A stretch of 64,000 nucleotides of DNA from CAYQTE01 sp964420285 (lineage in GTDB: Bacteria > Planctomycetota > Phycisphaerae > Tepidisphaerales > Tepidisphaeraceae). This document shows, piece by piece, positions 52,795 to 61,117 of this stretch. Below the pieces are notes generated by a model. The model was not told the DNA's origin, did no database searches, and saw only the letters and a list, made by a program, of their open reading frames with translations. Every line of letters starts with the position of its first letter. Positions within the stretch are counted from its first letter, which is position 1. The DNA lies in NCBI GenBank assembly GCA_964420285.1, contig CAYQTE010000022.1:1-64000 (forward strand), given 5' to 3'. The translations under genes and the position numbers were made by a program.

Positions 52795-54381
52795 TATTGC
52801 TCGCCCGTGCAAACGTCAATACAAACGCCGTCGCCGCCGCATAGCCCACCCATCGCGCCACCGCCGGGCGTTCATTCAAAATCTCGATGAAAGACCGCTT
52901 CACATCCAGCACGTCGGCCAGCAGCACGATCGCCAGATAGACCAGCGGCCGGCCGTCCACGGGCAACCGGCCGGGCGCCAGTGTCACGATCTTCCGCATG
53001 ATCGTCCACGCCGCCGCGCCGTCGGCGGCCCGGAACATCACCCACGATACGCACACCAGTTGAAACGTCACAAACCACCGCGCAGCGCGCCAGATCAGAT
53101 TCTCCGGCGGTTTCTCATCCATTCCCGAGAGCCGCTCCACGCACATCATGAGTCCCTGGAACCCGCCCCAGGCCACGAAACTCCACGCCGCGCCGTGCCA
53201 CAATCCGCCCAGCAGCATGGTGATCATGAGGTTGACGTACAGCCGGGCCGTTCCCTTACGGCTGCCGCCCAGCGGGATGTACAGATAGTCGCGCAGCCAG
53301 GTCGAAAGGCTGATGTGCCACCGCCGCCAGAATTCACGAATGCTGCACGACAGGTACGGCATGTCGAAATTCTCCGGCAGCCGAATCCCCAATATCAGCG
53401 CCGATCCGATCGCCATGTCCGAATAGGCCGAAAAATCGCTGTAAATCTGCACCGCAAAGGCGTACGTCGCCAGCCACAAACCCAGGCCGCTGCTTCCGGC
53501 CACGTCGCCGTAGGCCTCTTTCACGATCTTCGCCATCACATCGGCGACGAAGACTTTCTTGACCATGCCCCAGATGAACCGTGCCGTTCCGGTGCGGACC
53601 TGCTTCCAATCCAATTCGTGGCGCAGCGTCAATTGCGGAACCAAATCCCGGCTGCGAATGATCGGCCCGGCAATGAGGTGCGGGAAGAACCCGACATACA
53701 GCGCCATGTCCAGGAGCGACGTGATCGGCTCGGTGATGCCGCGATACACATCCGCCACATANNNNNNNNNNNNNNNNNNNNNNNNNNNNNNNNNNNNNNN
53801 NNNNNNNNNNNNNNNNNNNNNNNNNNNNNNNNNNNNNNNNNNNNNNNNNNNNNNNNNNNNNTGTCCAGGAGCGACGTGATCGGCTCGGTGATGCCGCGAT
53901 ACACATCCGCCACATAGCTGATGACCTCGAACGTGAAGAACGATATGCCGATCGGCAGCGTCCATCTCCACGGCTGGAAGTGCGTTGGCAGCAGGCCAGC
54001 CAGCGTGTTCGATAAGAACACGTCATATTTGAACAGGCACAGCACGCCGAGATTGACCGCCACCGCCGCGACGAGCCATGTCTTTCGCGAAAACACCCGC
54101 GCGGTTATTGGCTCATACGACAACACGCCGCCGGCCGGCGCCGGCGCTGGATGTGGTGCGACGCTCGGCGCCACCAGCAACCCAAAAAAGTAATTGACGA
54201 TCGTCGAGCCGACGACCAATCCCATCGCGATCAGCCGCGTGCGCCACGGCGCATCCCACCCGGCGTAAAACACATAGCTGGCCACCAGCAGCAATATCCG
54301 CCGGCCCCGCGGCGCGCATTGCCAAAAGACGATCGCCACGCACGTCAGCAGCAGGAGATATTGAACCGAATTAAACAACAC
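52769..54381 (-). CDS. MBOAT-family O-acyltransferase, interrupted by an assembly gap
   Basis: The gene encodes an AlgI-like multi-pass membrane O-acyltransferase. The N-terminal part (MLFNSVQYLLLLTCVAIVFW, SYVFYAGWDAPWRT, LPIGISFFTFEVISYVADVY) and the C-terminal part (FPHLIAGPIIRS, REFWRRWHISLSTWLRDYLYIPLGG, LLGGLWHGAAWSFVAWG with the catalytic His) are in different frames because 100 Ns and a duplicated 55-base flank lie between them. Removing the Ns and one flank (155 bases) restores one frame of 485 residues, the normal family length. It probably transfers acetyl to a lipid-linked or periplasmic polysaccharide together with the SGNH protein. The apparent break is technical. Confidence 0.88.
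53707..53761. repeat. First copy of 55-base flank duplicated across the scaffold gap
   Basis: The 55 bases starting TGTCCAGGAGCGACGTGATC are identical to 53862-53916 on the other side of the Ns. Length 55 is a common assembly k-mer size, so this is an unmerged contig overlap rather than biology. Confidence 0.9.
53762..53861. other. Assembly gap of 100 Ns
   Basis: Exactly 100 N bases, a conventional scaffold filler, inside the MBOAT gene. The true sequence here is probably zero bases long. Confidence 0.97.
53862..53916. repeat. Second copy of 55-base flank duplicated across the scaffold gap
   Basis: Exact copy of 53707-53761. Both encode YVADVYRGITEPITSLL on the - strand. Confidence 0.9.
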
Positions 54382-54402
54382 GCCAATTCGCCTCGTGCAT
54401 CG

Positions 54403-54939
54403 TCATGCCGCCGAATCACCCGGCCGTACCGCAATGACCTTCGCCGGCACGCCCACGACGGTCGCGCCGGGCGGAACATCGCTCAGAACCACTGACATTG
54501 CGCCGATCTTCGCGCCGCGGCCGATTCTCACGCCGCCCAGCACCTGCGCGTAGGCTCCGAATTCCACATCGTCCTCGATCACCGGCACCGGGCCGCCGAC
54601 GATGCGATTTCCGATCGTTACGCCTTGTCGCAGCGTACAATCCGAACCCAGCGCCACATCCTTGTGGAGAAAAATATTCCCAAAGTGCCAGATACGCAGT
54701 CCCGGGCCGATCCGGCAGGTTCGCGGCAGGCTGATCCCGGTGAGCGTCTCGGCGATCCGGAACAGCAGCCAATACCACTTGTCCAGCACGGCGCGCACCA
54801 TGCCCGCCGGGCGACTCTCCAATCTTCGGCCGAATCGGTACACCGCTACAGCCCAAATCGACTGTTCGCGGAACCACGGCCGGGGCGGATAGCGCCGCAA
54901 ATCCGCCTGCCAATCGGGATCGTTGCGTCCGAAGATCAT
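54403..54939 (-). CDS. Serine acetyltransferase-like hexapeptide acyltransferase
   Basis: This 178-residue protein has the helical lead-in (WAVAVYRFGRRLESRP) and left-handed beta-helix repeats of the CysE branch: GLRIWHFGNIFLHKDVALG, LRQGVTIGN, VEFGAYAQVLGGVRIG and IGAMSVVLSDVPPGATVVGVP. In this position it more likely acetylates a sugar of the polysaccharide than serine, since such homologues are frequent in capsule loci. The ATG overlaps the stop of the triple glycosyltransferase gene by four bases, and the MBOAT gene starts 21 bases later. Confidence 0.85.
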   Translation of the reverse strand: MIFGRNDPDWQADLRRYPPRPWFREQSIWAVAVYRFGRRLESRPAGMVRAVLDKWYWLLFRIAETLTGISLPRTCRIGPGLRIWHFGNIFLHKDVALGSDCTLRQGVTIGNRIVGGPVPVIEDDVEFGAYAQVLGGVRIGRGAKIGAMSVVLSDVPPGATVVGVPAKVIAVRPGDSAA

Positions 54940-57900
54940 GGCGTCATTTCCACACGTGAATGGCCAGCCTGCACCGGCGGCGTCGATTTATACTCGATCA
55001 TGCGTCCGATCTGTCCATGCAGTCGGTCGCGGCGATATTTCCAAATCCCCATCGCCTGGGGGAATTTCCCCAGCATGGTAAAGTACGCCCATGCCAGACT
55101 CAGCCGCGGACTTCGACCTCGCCGCAGGCCGGAGATCATGAGCCGCACCACCTGCAAAATCCAAATCGCCAGCACCGCGACAAATCCAAATGCTCCGCCG
55201 ATAACCCCGCTGGCAAGACATCCGATCACGACAAGAACCAGTGCGACGATCGGAAATACCATCCCCCAATTCCTTGCGCTGCGAACTTGGCGCACGAACA
55301 GTCCGTCGCCATCGCCAGCTCTGGTCTTGTCCCCTCTTCCTGTACCCAGGGGGAGGGTTAGGGTGGGGGTCGTATTCCCAAACCGCGCCGCCACGTCGGC
55401 CGCTCCGTACCCGCCGCGAACCATCCGCCGCCACCATTGCCCCAGGCGCAGGATATTCGCATCGTGCAGCGTCATTTCGGCTTCGATCCGCTCGATCGTC
55501 CATCCGGCCCGGCGAAGTCTCTGGCACAATTCCGGCTCCTCGCCGGCCACGATGCTGACGTCAAACGCCCCGACCTGTTGCAGCGCCGCAACCCGCATCA
55601 TCGCGTCGCCGCCGCATGAGCGAACCGTTCCGATCGGCGTGTCCCATTCCATGTCCATCAGCCGATTGTAGATCGATCGGCGCACAAACCGCTCGCGCCG
55701 CCGGCCGCAGACCGCCGCGATCTTGTTATCCCGATCCAAAGCGGCCAGCGCCCGGCTCATCCAACCACCGACAATTTCGCAATCGCCGTCCACGAACTGA
55801 ACAAACGGCAGATTCGGATGCAAATCCAGCAGCCGCTCCAACCCGCGATTCCGCGCCCGCGCTGCGCTGAAGGGCAGCGACTTATCCAGTTGCACGACGG
55901 CCGCTCCCAATCTCCGCGCCAGGCTGACGCTGTCGTCGGTCGATCCGGAATCGACGTACACGACGGCCGCAGTCCGTGCGACCGCCGATTCAAGGCATCG
56001 CCGCAGTCGATCACCCTCATTGCGGCCGATGGCGACCACGCCGACGTCCTGCATGACTCTTTTTGCCAACGGATCATTCGCGGCCGGTTCGCCGCCGCGC
56101 AGAATCGTCCCATCGCGGACGGTCCGGAAAAACCGCTCGTATTCGGCGGCCAGTCGATCCCATGTAAACCGCCGCCGCACCAGTTCGCGACGCGCCTCGA
56201 TCCGCTTGGGACTGTTTTGTGAAATCGCCCGAGCCAGCGCCTCCGCGACGGCCGGTTCGCTGGTCGCATCGACAAGCTCGCTGGTGTCTTCCAGCGTCCA
56301 TCGCGTGACCGGGCAATCGTGCGTGACGATCGGCAATCCGCTGGCCAGGGCTTCCATGTATGCATTGGCCGACGCCTCGATCGTGCTCATGTGCAGGAAC
56401 ACATCGGCACAGCGATACAATCCGGGCATCCGCTCTCGCGGCAGCGACAGCAGCCGAAACCGGCCGGGCATCAAAGCCTCGCCCAGCTCAGTGACCTGCC
56501 CGTTGAGCGGCCCATCGCCGGCGATGATCAAATTCAATCCCGCCACGCGCGCCGCCGCGCGAATCCCTTCCAACACGCGCTTGGATTCGATCAGCGCACT
56601 AACCATCAAAGCGATCGGCCCGGACGGATTGAGCCCATATTCCGCACGATTTCCCCCTCCCGGCCGAAACCGCTCGGCATCCACGCCGTTGGGAATCAGC
56701 GCTGACGCGAATCGATCGCGATGTCGCTGCCAGAATTCGATGTTGGTGCAGACCAGGCCGTCGCAGTCGAAAAATTTGTACTCGCGGTTGCGGGCGCGGA
56801 TCATCCAGTCGCCGTTTTGGGTGACGAACACATGCCGCGCTTGGCCGCCGCGCCGCAGCAGCCAGTTCAGATACGGATATCCGCAGGTCACGGTGACGTC
56901 GTATTGGCCGGGCCACGCCCTGGCCAGCACGCCGGCTGCGAATGACAATTCCTCGCAGGCGTAGGCGGAGCGAAGCATTGGCAGGGATGGCCAGCGCGAA
57001 AACCGCTCGCGCCGGATGCACGGCACGGAAATATACCGGTACGGACGATCCGCCAGCGCGGGACCCGAGCCGATCAATGTGACATCGTGACCCATACGAC
57101 CCAGGCGCGAGGCGATTTCCTCAAAGGCCACCTCCGCGCCGCGATTGACGCGATGCAATCCGGGCAACGCAAATAGAATGCGCAGTGGAGATTTAGCCAC
57201 AGAGCACACAGAGGTCACCGAGGGAGATGAACTGTATTCATTTGGCGGGGGCAATGCCCGCCGGTTCTTTGGCGCGTCCAACACTCCGCACAGCAGCGTC
57301 AGCACCTGTCGCTGGGTTGCATATTCCGGCGAATCGCGGCGGCCGGTGAGCGTTAACTTAGTGACGCGCAGGGCCGCGGCCGTGATATCGACGACGCGCG
57401 CGATGGTCGCAGCCGGACGGCCGAAGCACTTTTGCTGAAGCAGGTAGCGGGCCTGCCACATCAGGGCATTGCGTTGCCGCGCGGCCAGCCGTTTGGGATC
57501 GCTGGAACCGCCGCCCAGGTGTGTGATCGATGTACCGGGGTTGTAATGGCAGCGATATCCATGCCGCCAGACGCGGTGGCAGAATTCGATGTCCTCGCCG
57601 TAAAAGAAGAAATCCTCGTCCAGCGGACCGACCTGCTTGAGGACCGATCCGCGAATGAACAGGAAAGCGCCGCCGAGCCAGTCGACATCGCGTCGCACCG
57701 CGCGGCGGTCCCACGCGGCATCTTCCAGGTCGCAGCCGGCAAACATGGTTGGCAGCAGCCAGGGCAATCCGAGCGACATCGCCGCCAGGCGCATCGGTGC
57801 CGGGAAACGCCTGGCGGTGGTCTGCGCCGACCCATCGGCACTGCTCAGTAGGCAACTCATCACGCCGATGCCGGGCTCTCGCTCCATGCAGTCGTAACAG

Positions 57901-58226
57901 AATCTCAAGACGCCCGGATGGGCGACGGTGTCGCTGTTGAGTAGAAGCACATAGCGGGAATCGCCGGCGATTTCGATGCCGCGGTTGTTGCCGTAGGCGA
58001 AGCCGCCGTTGCGATCGAGCCGCGCCAGCCTCGCCCACGATGACCAGCCGTTTTGTTCGATGGCGTTCTGAATCGCATCCGGCGAACCATCGCCGCTGGC
58101 GTTGTCCGTGACGACGACGCGCACGGCAGGCAAGTCGCCGATCTGGCAGGCCAGCGATCGCAGGCAGTCGATCGTCAGTTCGGCCGTGCGGTAGTTGACG
58201 ATGATGATCGAGAGATCGGCGGTCAT
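54936..58226 (-). CDS. Triple glycosyltransferase fusion GT2-GT4-GT2
   Basis: This 1096-residue protein contains three transferase domains. Residues 1 to about 300 are a rhamnosyltransferase-like GT2 (LSIIIVNYRTAELTIDCLRS, VVTDNASGDGS, LLLNSDTVAHPGVL, DWLGGAFLFIRGSV). Residues about 345-720 are GT4 (RILFALPGLHRVNRGAEVAF, PNGVDAERF, LIIAGDGPLNGQV, ANAYMEALASGLPIV). Residues about 735-1000 are a second GT2 (VVAIGRNEGDRLRRCLES, VYVDSGSTDDS, FVDGDCEIVGGW) ending with two membrane helices near 1000-1055. Dispersed repeats are translated in frame at residues about 331-345 (linker) and 951-965. It should add several sugars at the membrane. It overlaps genes on both sides by four bases. Confidence 0.9.
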   Translation of the reverse strand: MTADLSIIIVNYRTAELTIDCLRSLACQIGDLPAVRVVVTDNASGDGSPDAIQNAIEQNGWSSWARLARLDRNGGFAYGNNRGIEIAGDSRYVLLLNSDTVAHPGVLRFCYDCMEREPGIGVMSCLLSSADGSAQTTARRFPAPMRLAAMSLGLPWLLPTMFAGCDLEDAAWDRRAVRRDVDWLGGAFLFIRGSVLKQVGPLDEDFFFYGEDIEFCHRVWRHGYRCHYNPGTSITHLGGGSSDPKRLAARQRNALMWQARYLLQQKCFGRPAATIARVVDITAAALRVTKLTLTGRRDSPEYATQRQVLTLLCGVLDAPKNRRALPPPNEYSSSPSVTSVCSVAKSPLRILFALPGLHRVNRGAEVAFEEIASRLGRMGHDVTLIGSGPALADRPYRYISVPCIRRERFSRWPSLPMLRSAYACEELSFAAGVLARAWPGQYDVTVTCGYPYLNWLLRRGGQARHVFVTQNGDWMIRARNREYKFFDCDGLVCTNIEFWQRHRDRFASALIPNGVDAERFRPGGGNRAEYGLNPSGPIALMVSALIESKRVLEGIRAAARVAGLNLIIAGDGPLNGQVTELGEALMPGRFRLLSLPRERMPGLYRCADVFLHMSTIEASANAYMEALASGLPIVTHDCPVTRWTLEDTSELVDATSEPAVAEALARAISQNSPKRIEARRELVRRRFTWDRLAAEYERFFRTVRDGTILRGGEPAANDPLAKRVMQDVGVVAIGRNEGDRLRRCLESAVARTAAVVYVDSGSTDDSVSLARRLGAAVVQLDKSLPFSAARARNRGLERLLDLHPNLPFVQFVDGDCEIVGGWMSRALAALDRDNKIAAVCGRRRERFVRRSIYNRLMDMEWDTPIGTVRSCGGDAMMRVAALQQVGAFDVSIVAGEEPELCQRLRRAGWTIERIEAEMTLHDANILRLGQWWRRMVRGGYGAADVAARFGNTTPTLTLPLGTGRGDKTRAGDGDGLFVRQVRSARNWGMVFPIVALVLVVIGCLASGVIGGAFGFVAVLAIWILQVVRLMISGLRRGRSPRLSLAWAYFTMLGKFPQAMGIWKYRRDRLHGQIGRMIEYKSTPPVQAGHSRVEMTP
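55331..55372. repeat. Dispersed palindromic repeat inside the triple glycosyltransferase gene
   Basis: This copy reads CCCCTCTTCCTGTACCCAGG then GGGAGGGTTAGGGTGGGGGT. On the - strand it is in frame and encodes TPTLTLPLGTGRGDK, close to the peptide encoded at 50808-50849 in another gene. Confidence 0.75.
57190..57232. repeat. CACAGAG/CACACAGAGG-type dispersed repeat inside the triple glycosyltransferase gene
   Basis: The segment starts ATTTAGCCACAGAGCACACA and continues GAGGTCACCGAGGGAGATGA. Sequences of this kind recur in intergenic DNA of many environmental bacteria, from general knowledge of such genomes. Here it lies in frame in the linker between the first GT2 and the GT4 domains and encodes SPSVTSVCSVAKSP. 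Confidence 0.65.
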
Positions 58227-59476
58227 AGTGGCCGGGTATCGGAGTCCGTGCAGAGTCGCGGCCAGACCTGCGGCGGCGGGGCGGCGGGATCATCGATATG
58301 GGCGCATTGCAGGAGATGCCTCACGCGGGCCTCGAAGGTTCTTTCAAAGGTGTGCTGGGCGGCGAAATCGCGGGATTTGGCGGCGGCGGCGGCGATCTGC
58401 GGCCGGGCCCGGTCCAGTTCCGCGATCCGCTCGGCGAGGCGCGCGACGTCGCCGCTGGGGGTCGGCCAGCCGACGCCCGACGCGGCGCACAGGCCGGCAA
58501 ACGCCTCGTTGTCGAAGCCGACGATCGGCGTTCCGCAGGTCATCGTTTCCAGGTACGTACACGACGGATCGCCCTGCGGATGGCAGTTGATGAACAGATC
58601 GGCTTCGCGGCGCACCAGGGGCACCAGTTGGGATTCAAAATCGAGTACGCCGCGAAACCAGACATGCCCTTCCAACCCGGCGGCTTCGATTTGCCGCTGC
58701 ATCGATTCGCGCAGCGGACCGTCGCCGCAAATGGTCAGGGTGAACACCACTCCGCGGCGCAGAAGATCGATCGCCAGCGGCACCAGCAGATCAGCGCCCT
58801 TCATCGGAATCAGGCGCCCGGAAAACGCCAGTCGCAGCGGTCCGCCGGTCAACAGTTCGCCGGTGCGCTGCGCGAGTTGCTCGTCGGTGGCGAGCATCGA
58901 CTCGGTGCAGCGCGTGTCGAAATAGAGGATCGAGTGCGGGTTGAGTCTGCGATAGTCGTTGAAGGTCGGCGTGCCGTTGCATTGCAGTCCGGCCGCCAGC
59001 GGGATTGCGGCCCGGCATATTTGTTCAGCGCGGCAGACCTTGCGGTAGCGGACCCACCGGCGGACGGGATTGGGCGTCGTCGCGTCAATGATCTGCCGTC
59101 GCGTGCGCTGGCTGTATTCGCTGATGTAGACCAGGGGTGTCGACAGCTCGCGGCACAACGGCGCCCATGCGGCCTGCGAGGGGTCGAGACTCCCCAGCAC
59201 CAGGCCGGCCTCGGCCAGCAGCGGGCGGCACTGTTGCAGATTCGTGAACTGCACGATGTGCACGGCAAAGGGCAGGCTGGCCGGATCGCATTCAACGTGA
59301 TCCAGATTCGTGTCGGGCGAGGTGGCGATTTGCGCGGCGACGGCGACCTTGCCCGGCCAGCGCCGGCAATAAAAGGACATGCCCTCGATGAACTTTTCGG
59401 TCAGAACGATCTTGCCGCCTTCGCGCATCGGCACGCGAAGCATCGGAGCCACCAGAAGCAATCGTCGCTCGTTCAT
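58223..59476 (-). CDS. GT4-family glycosyltransferase
   Basis: The protein has 417 residues with a GT-B fold: N-terminal MNERRLLLVAPMLRVPMREGG, C-terminal LRLAFSGRLIPMKGADLLVPL, FTLTICGDGPLRESMQ, and the donor-site segment DPSCTYLETMTCGTPIVGFD with the conserved glutamate. It transfers a sugar from a nucleotide donor to the growing repeat unit at the cytoplasmic face. The stop overlaps the start of the triple fusion gene (ATGA). The Wzy-like gene ends 54 bases upstream. Confidence 0.88.
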   Translation of the reverse strand: MNERRLLLVAPMLRVPMREGGKIVLTEKFIEGMSFYCRRWPGKVAVAAQIATSPDTNLDHVECDPASLPFAVHIVQFTNLQQCRPLLAEAGLVLGSLDPSQAAWAPLCRELSTPLVYISEYSQRTRRQIIDATTPNPVRRWVRYRKVCRAEQICRAAIPLAAGLQCNGTPTFNDYRRLNPHSILYFDTRCTESMLATDEQLAQRTGELLTGGPLRLAFSGRLIPMKGADLLVPLAIDLLRRGVVFTLTICGDGPLRESMQRQIEAAGLEGHVWFRGVLDFESQLVPLVRREADLFINCHPQGDPSCTYLETMTCGTPIVGFDNEAFAGLCAASGVGWPTPSGDVARLAERIAELDRARPQIAAAAAKSRDFAAQHTFERTFEARVRHLLQCAHIDDPAAPPPQVWPRLCTDSDTRPL

Positions 59477-59530
59477 CGGAGGACCATGTATGGCAAAGCC
59501 CGGACGAGACGGCCCGCCCCGGCCGCTGTG

Positions 59531-61117
59531 CTAACGCCGCTGAAACGCGGGGCGGGTGAGTCGTCCGCCGGTTGGAAACGGGGCCGGTTCGGGGAATTCC
59601 GCCGGCGGTTGCAGCGACGATGTTCCATCCGGCCGCCATAAGGGAACGGCCACGCGGACCGCGACAGATTCCAGTGCGCCCGCGCCGGCCAGTCGCCAGC
59701 CGCCGGCACAGACGCTGACCAGCCCGCCGGCCGCCAGCACAAACAGCGGGTTGGGCATCGCGTTCATGAGGTTGTCGAACATGAACAGGCCCACGATGCA
59801 CGCCAGGGACGACGCCCAGACCATGGTCGCGGCGCTGTCGCTGATGCGTTTGGCGATCTGGTCCCAGATCCAGACCAGCAGCCAGCCCTGCCCGACGATA
59901 GGAATGACGCTGAGGACTCCCGGCCCACCGCCGTGGGAGAAGCGATCCCAAATCCAAAATCCCCTGCCGCCGCGAATGAAGAACCAGAGGGGCAGCAGCA
60001 TGGCCAGCGTGAGAGATATCAGGCCGATCAGCCCGTGCTTGCCCAGCACGATGACCCACATGCCGTCGGGGATGCCCATGAAGCCGCCGCCGATCGGATC
60101 GCGCGGGAACCAGTTGGTGGAGGCGTAGCCTTCGATCGGCCGCTGCATTGCCTTGGCGACGAACAGGTTTTCGTTGGTTAATCGCGTTTGCAGGGAGGCG
60201 GCGCGATCGAGGCTGTAGTGGCGGATGAAGCTCACCATCGATTGGCCGGAGAACAGCCCTTCGGCGCGCGTGACCATGTAGAGCGGCGGTATCAGGAGGA
60301 TGGCCACCAAAGCCCAGGGCGAGCGGGCGGTGCGCACCATGACGACGGTTGCCACGCCGCAGAGCATCCAGATGGTTGCGCCCATGGAATGGCAGAAGAA
60401 CGTGGTGACCATGAGCATTACCATCGCCCAGAACATGGTGATGCCGAAGAGACGCACGCGCACCTGTCCAAGCCACAGGCCCGCGGCGACGACGGTCGCC
60501 ATTCCCATAAACATCGCCAGCGCCAGCCCGTGCTGCATGAAGACCATGGGCCGCCATGCGTCCTCGCGGCGGGTCTGGCTGAAATCGTGCTGATAGAAGC
60601 CGTACAATTTCGCGTGAAGCTGGGGGCTCATGCGGACTTCCCACAGGGTCAGCGGCATGTAGAGCAGTGCGCCAAGGACAATCCCGACCGCCAGATCCCC
60701 CAGCGATGAGCGATCCGTGAAATAGATGCGGGCCAGGAAATACGGCAGGCCCCAGACGCCGATCCACTGGTTGGTGATCGTCGCGATCGCGTCGTACATC
60801 CCCAGGTGATTCATCAGCGAACTGAAGATCGGGCAGATCGACCACACAAGCATGGGAATGTCCCACAGTCGCCATTTGAATTGCGACAAACGATCGAAAT
60901 CGAACAGAAACGTCGCCAGCAAAACGGCCAGGCTCGGCATCGTGATCTTCGACAGATCCAGGATGCCATGAAGATGGATGCTGCCCATCGGCAGGAACAG
61001 CCAGCCGATCAGATACGCCGCAATGCAGGCCCGATGCGGGCGCAGGAATTGATACAGCGCCAGCACGGCCGGCACGTAGAGGATGAGCACGAGATAGCCG
61101 ATGAAGCTCATTTGCAT
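59531..61117 (-). CDS. O-antigen polymerase/ligase-like (Wzy-type) membrane protein
   Basis: The protein has 528 residues from ATG 61117, with GGAGG ten bases upstream; a longer frame to 61249 lies in the preceding gene. About eleven to twelve membrane helices are visible, with a larger periplasmic loop around residues 300-360 (EGLFSGQSMVSFIRHYSLDRAASLQTRL, EGYASTNWFPRDPIGGG). This topology and the RAASLQTRL/NEN segment fit the Wzy/WaaL-type polymerases. It would polymerise repeat units in the periplasm, in keeping with the Wzz-like proteins of module B. A soluble C-terminal tail rich in proline follows. The preceding gene overlaps by ten bases. Confidence 0.8.
   Translation of the reverse strand: MQMSFIGYLVLILYVPAVLALYQFLRPHRACIAAYLIGWLFLPMGSIHLHGILDLSKITMPSLAVLLATFLFDFDRLSQFKWRLWDIPMLVWSICPIFSSLMNHLGMYDAIATITNQWIGVWGLPYFLARIYFTDRSSLGDLAVGIVLGALLYMPLTLWEVRMSPQLHAKLYGFYQHDFSQTRREDAWRPMVFMQHGLALAMFMGMATVVAAGLWLGQVRVRLFGITMFWAMVMLMVTTFFCHSMGATIWMLCGVATVVMVRTARSPWALVAILLIPPLYMVTRAEGLFSGQSMVSFIRHYSLDRAASLQTRLTNENLFVAKAMQRPIEGYASTNWFPRDPIGGGFMGIPDGMWVIVLGKHGLIGLISLTLAMLLPLWFFIRGGRGFWIWDRFSHGGGPGVLSVIPIVGQGWLLVWIWDQIAKRISDSAATMVWASSLACIVGLFMFDNLMNAMPNPLFVLAAGGLVSVCAGGWRLAGAGALESVAVRVAVPLWRPDGTSSLQPPAEFPEPAPFPTGGRLTRPAFQRR

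Noticed and set aside
52769..54381. MBOAT gene as a frameshifted pseudogene
   Set aside because: The frame change is fully explained by 100 Ns plus a 55-base duplicated contig end.
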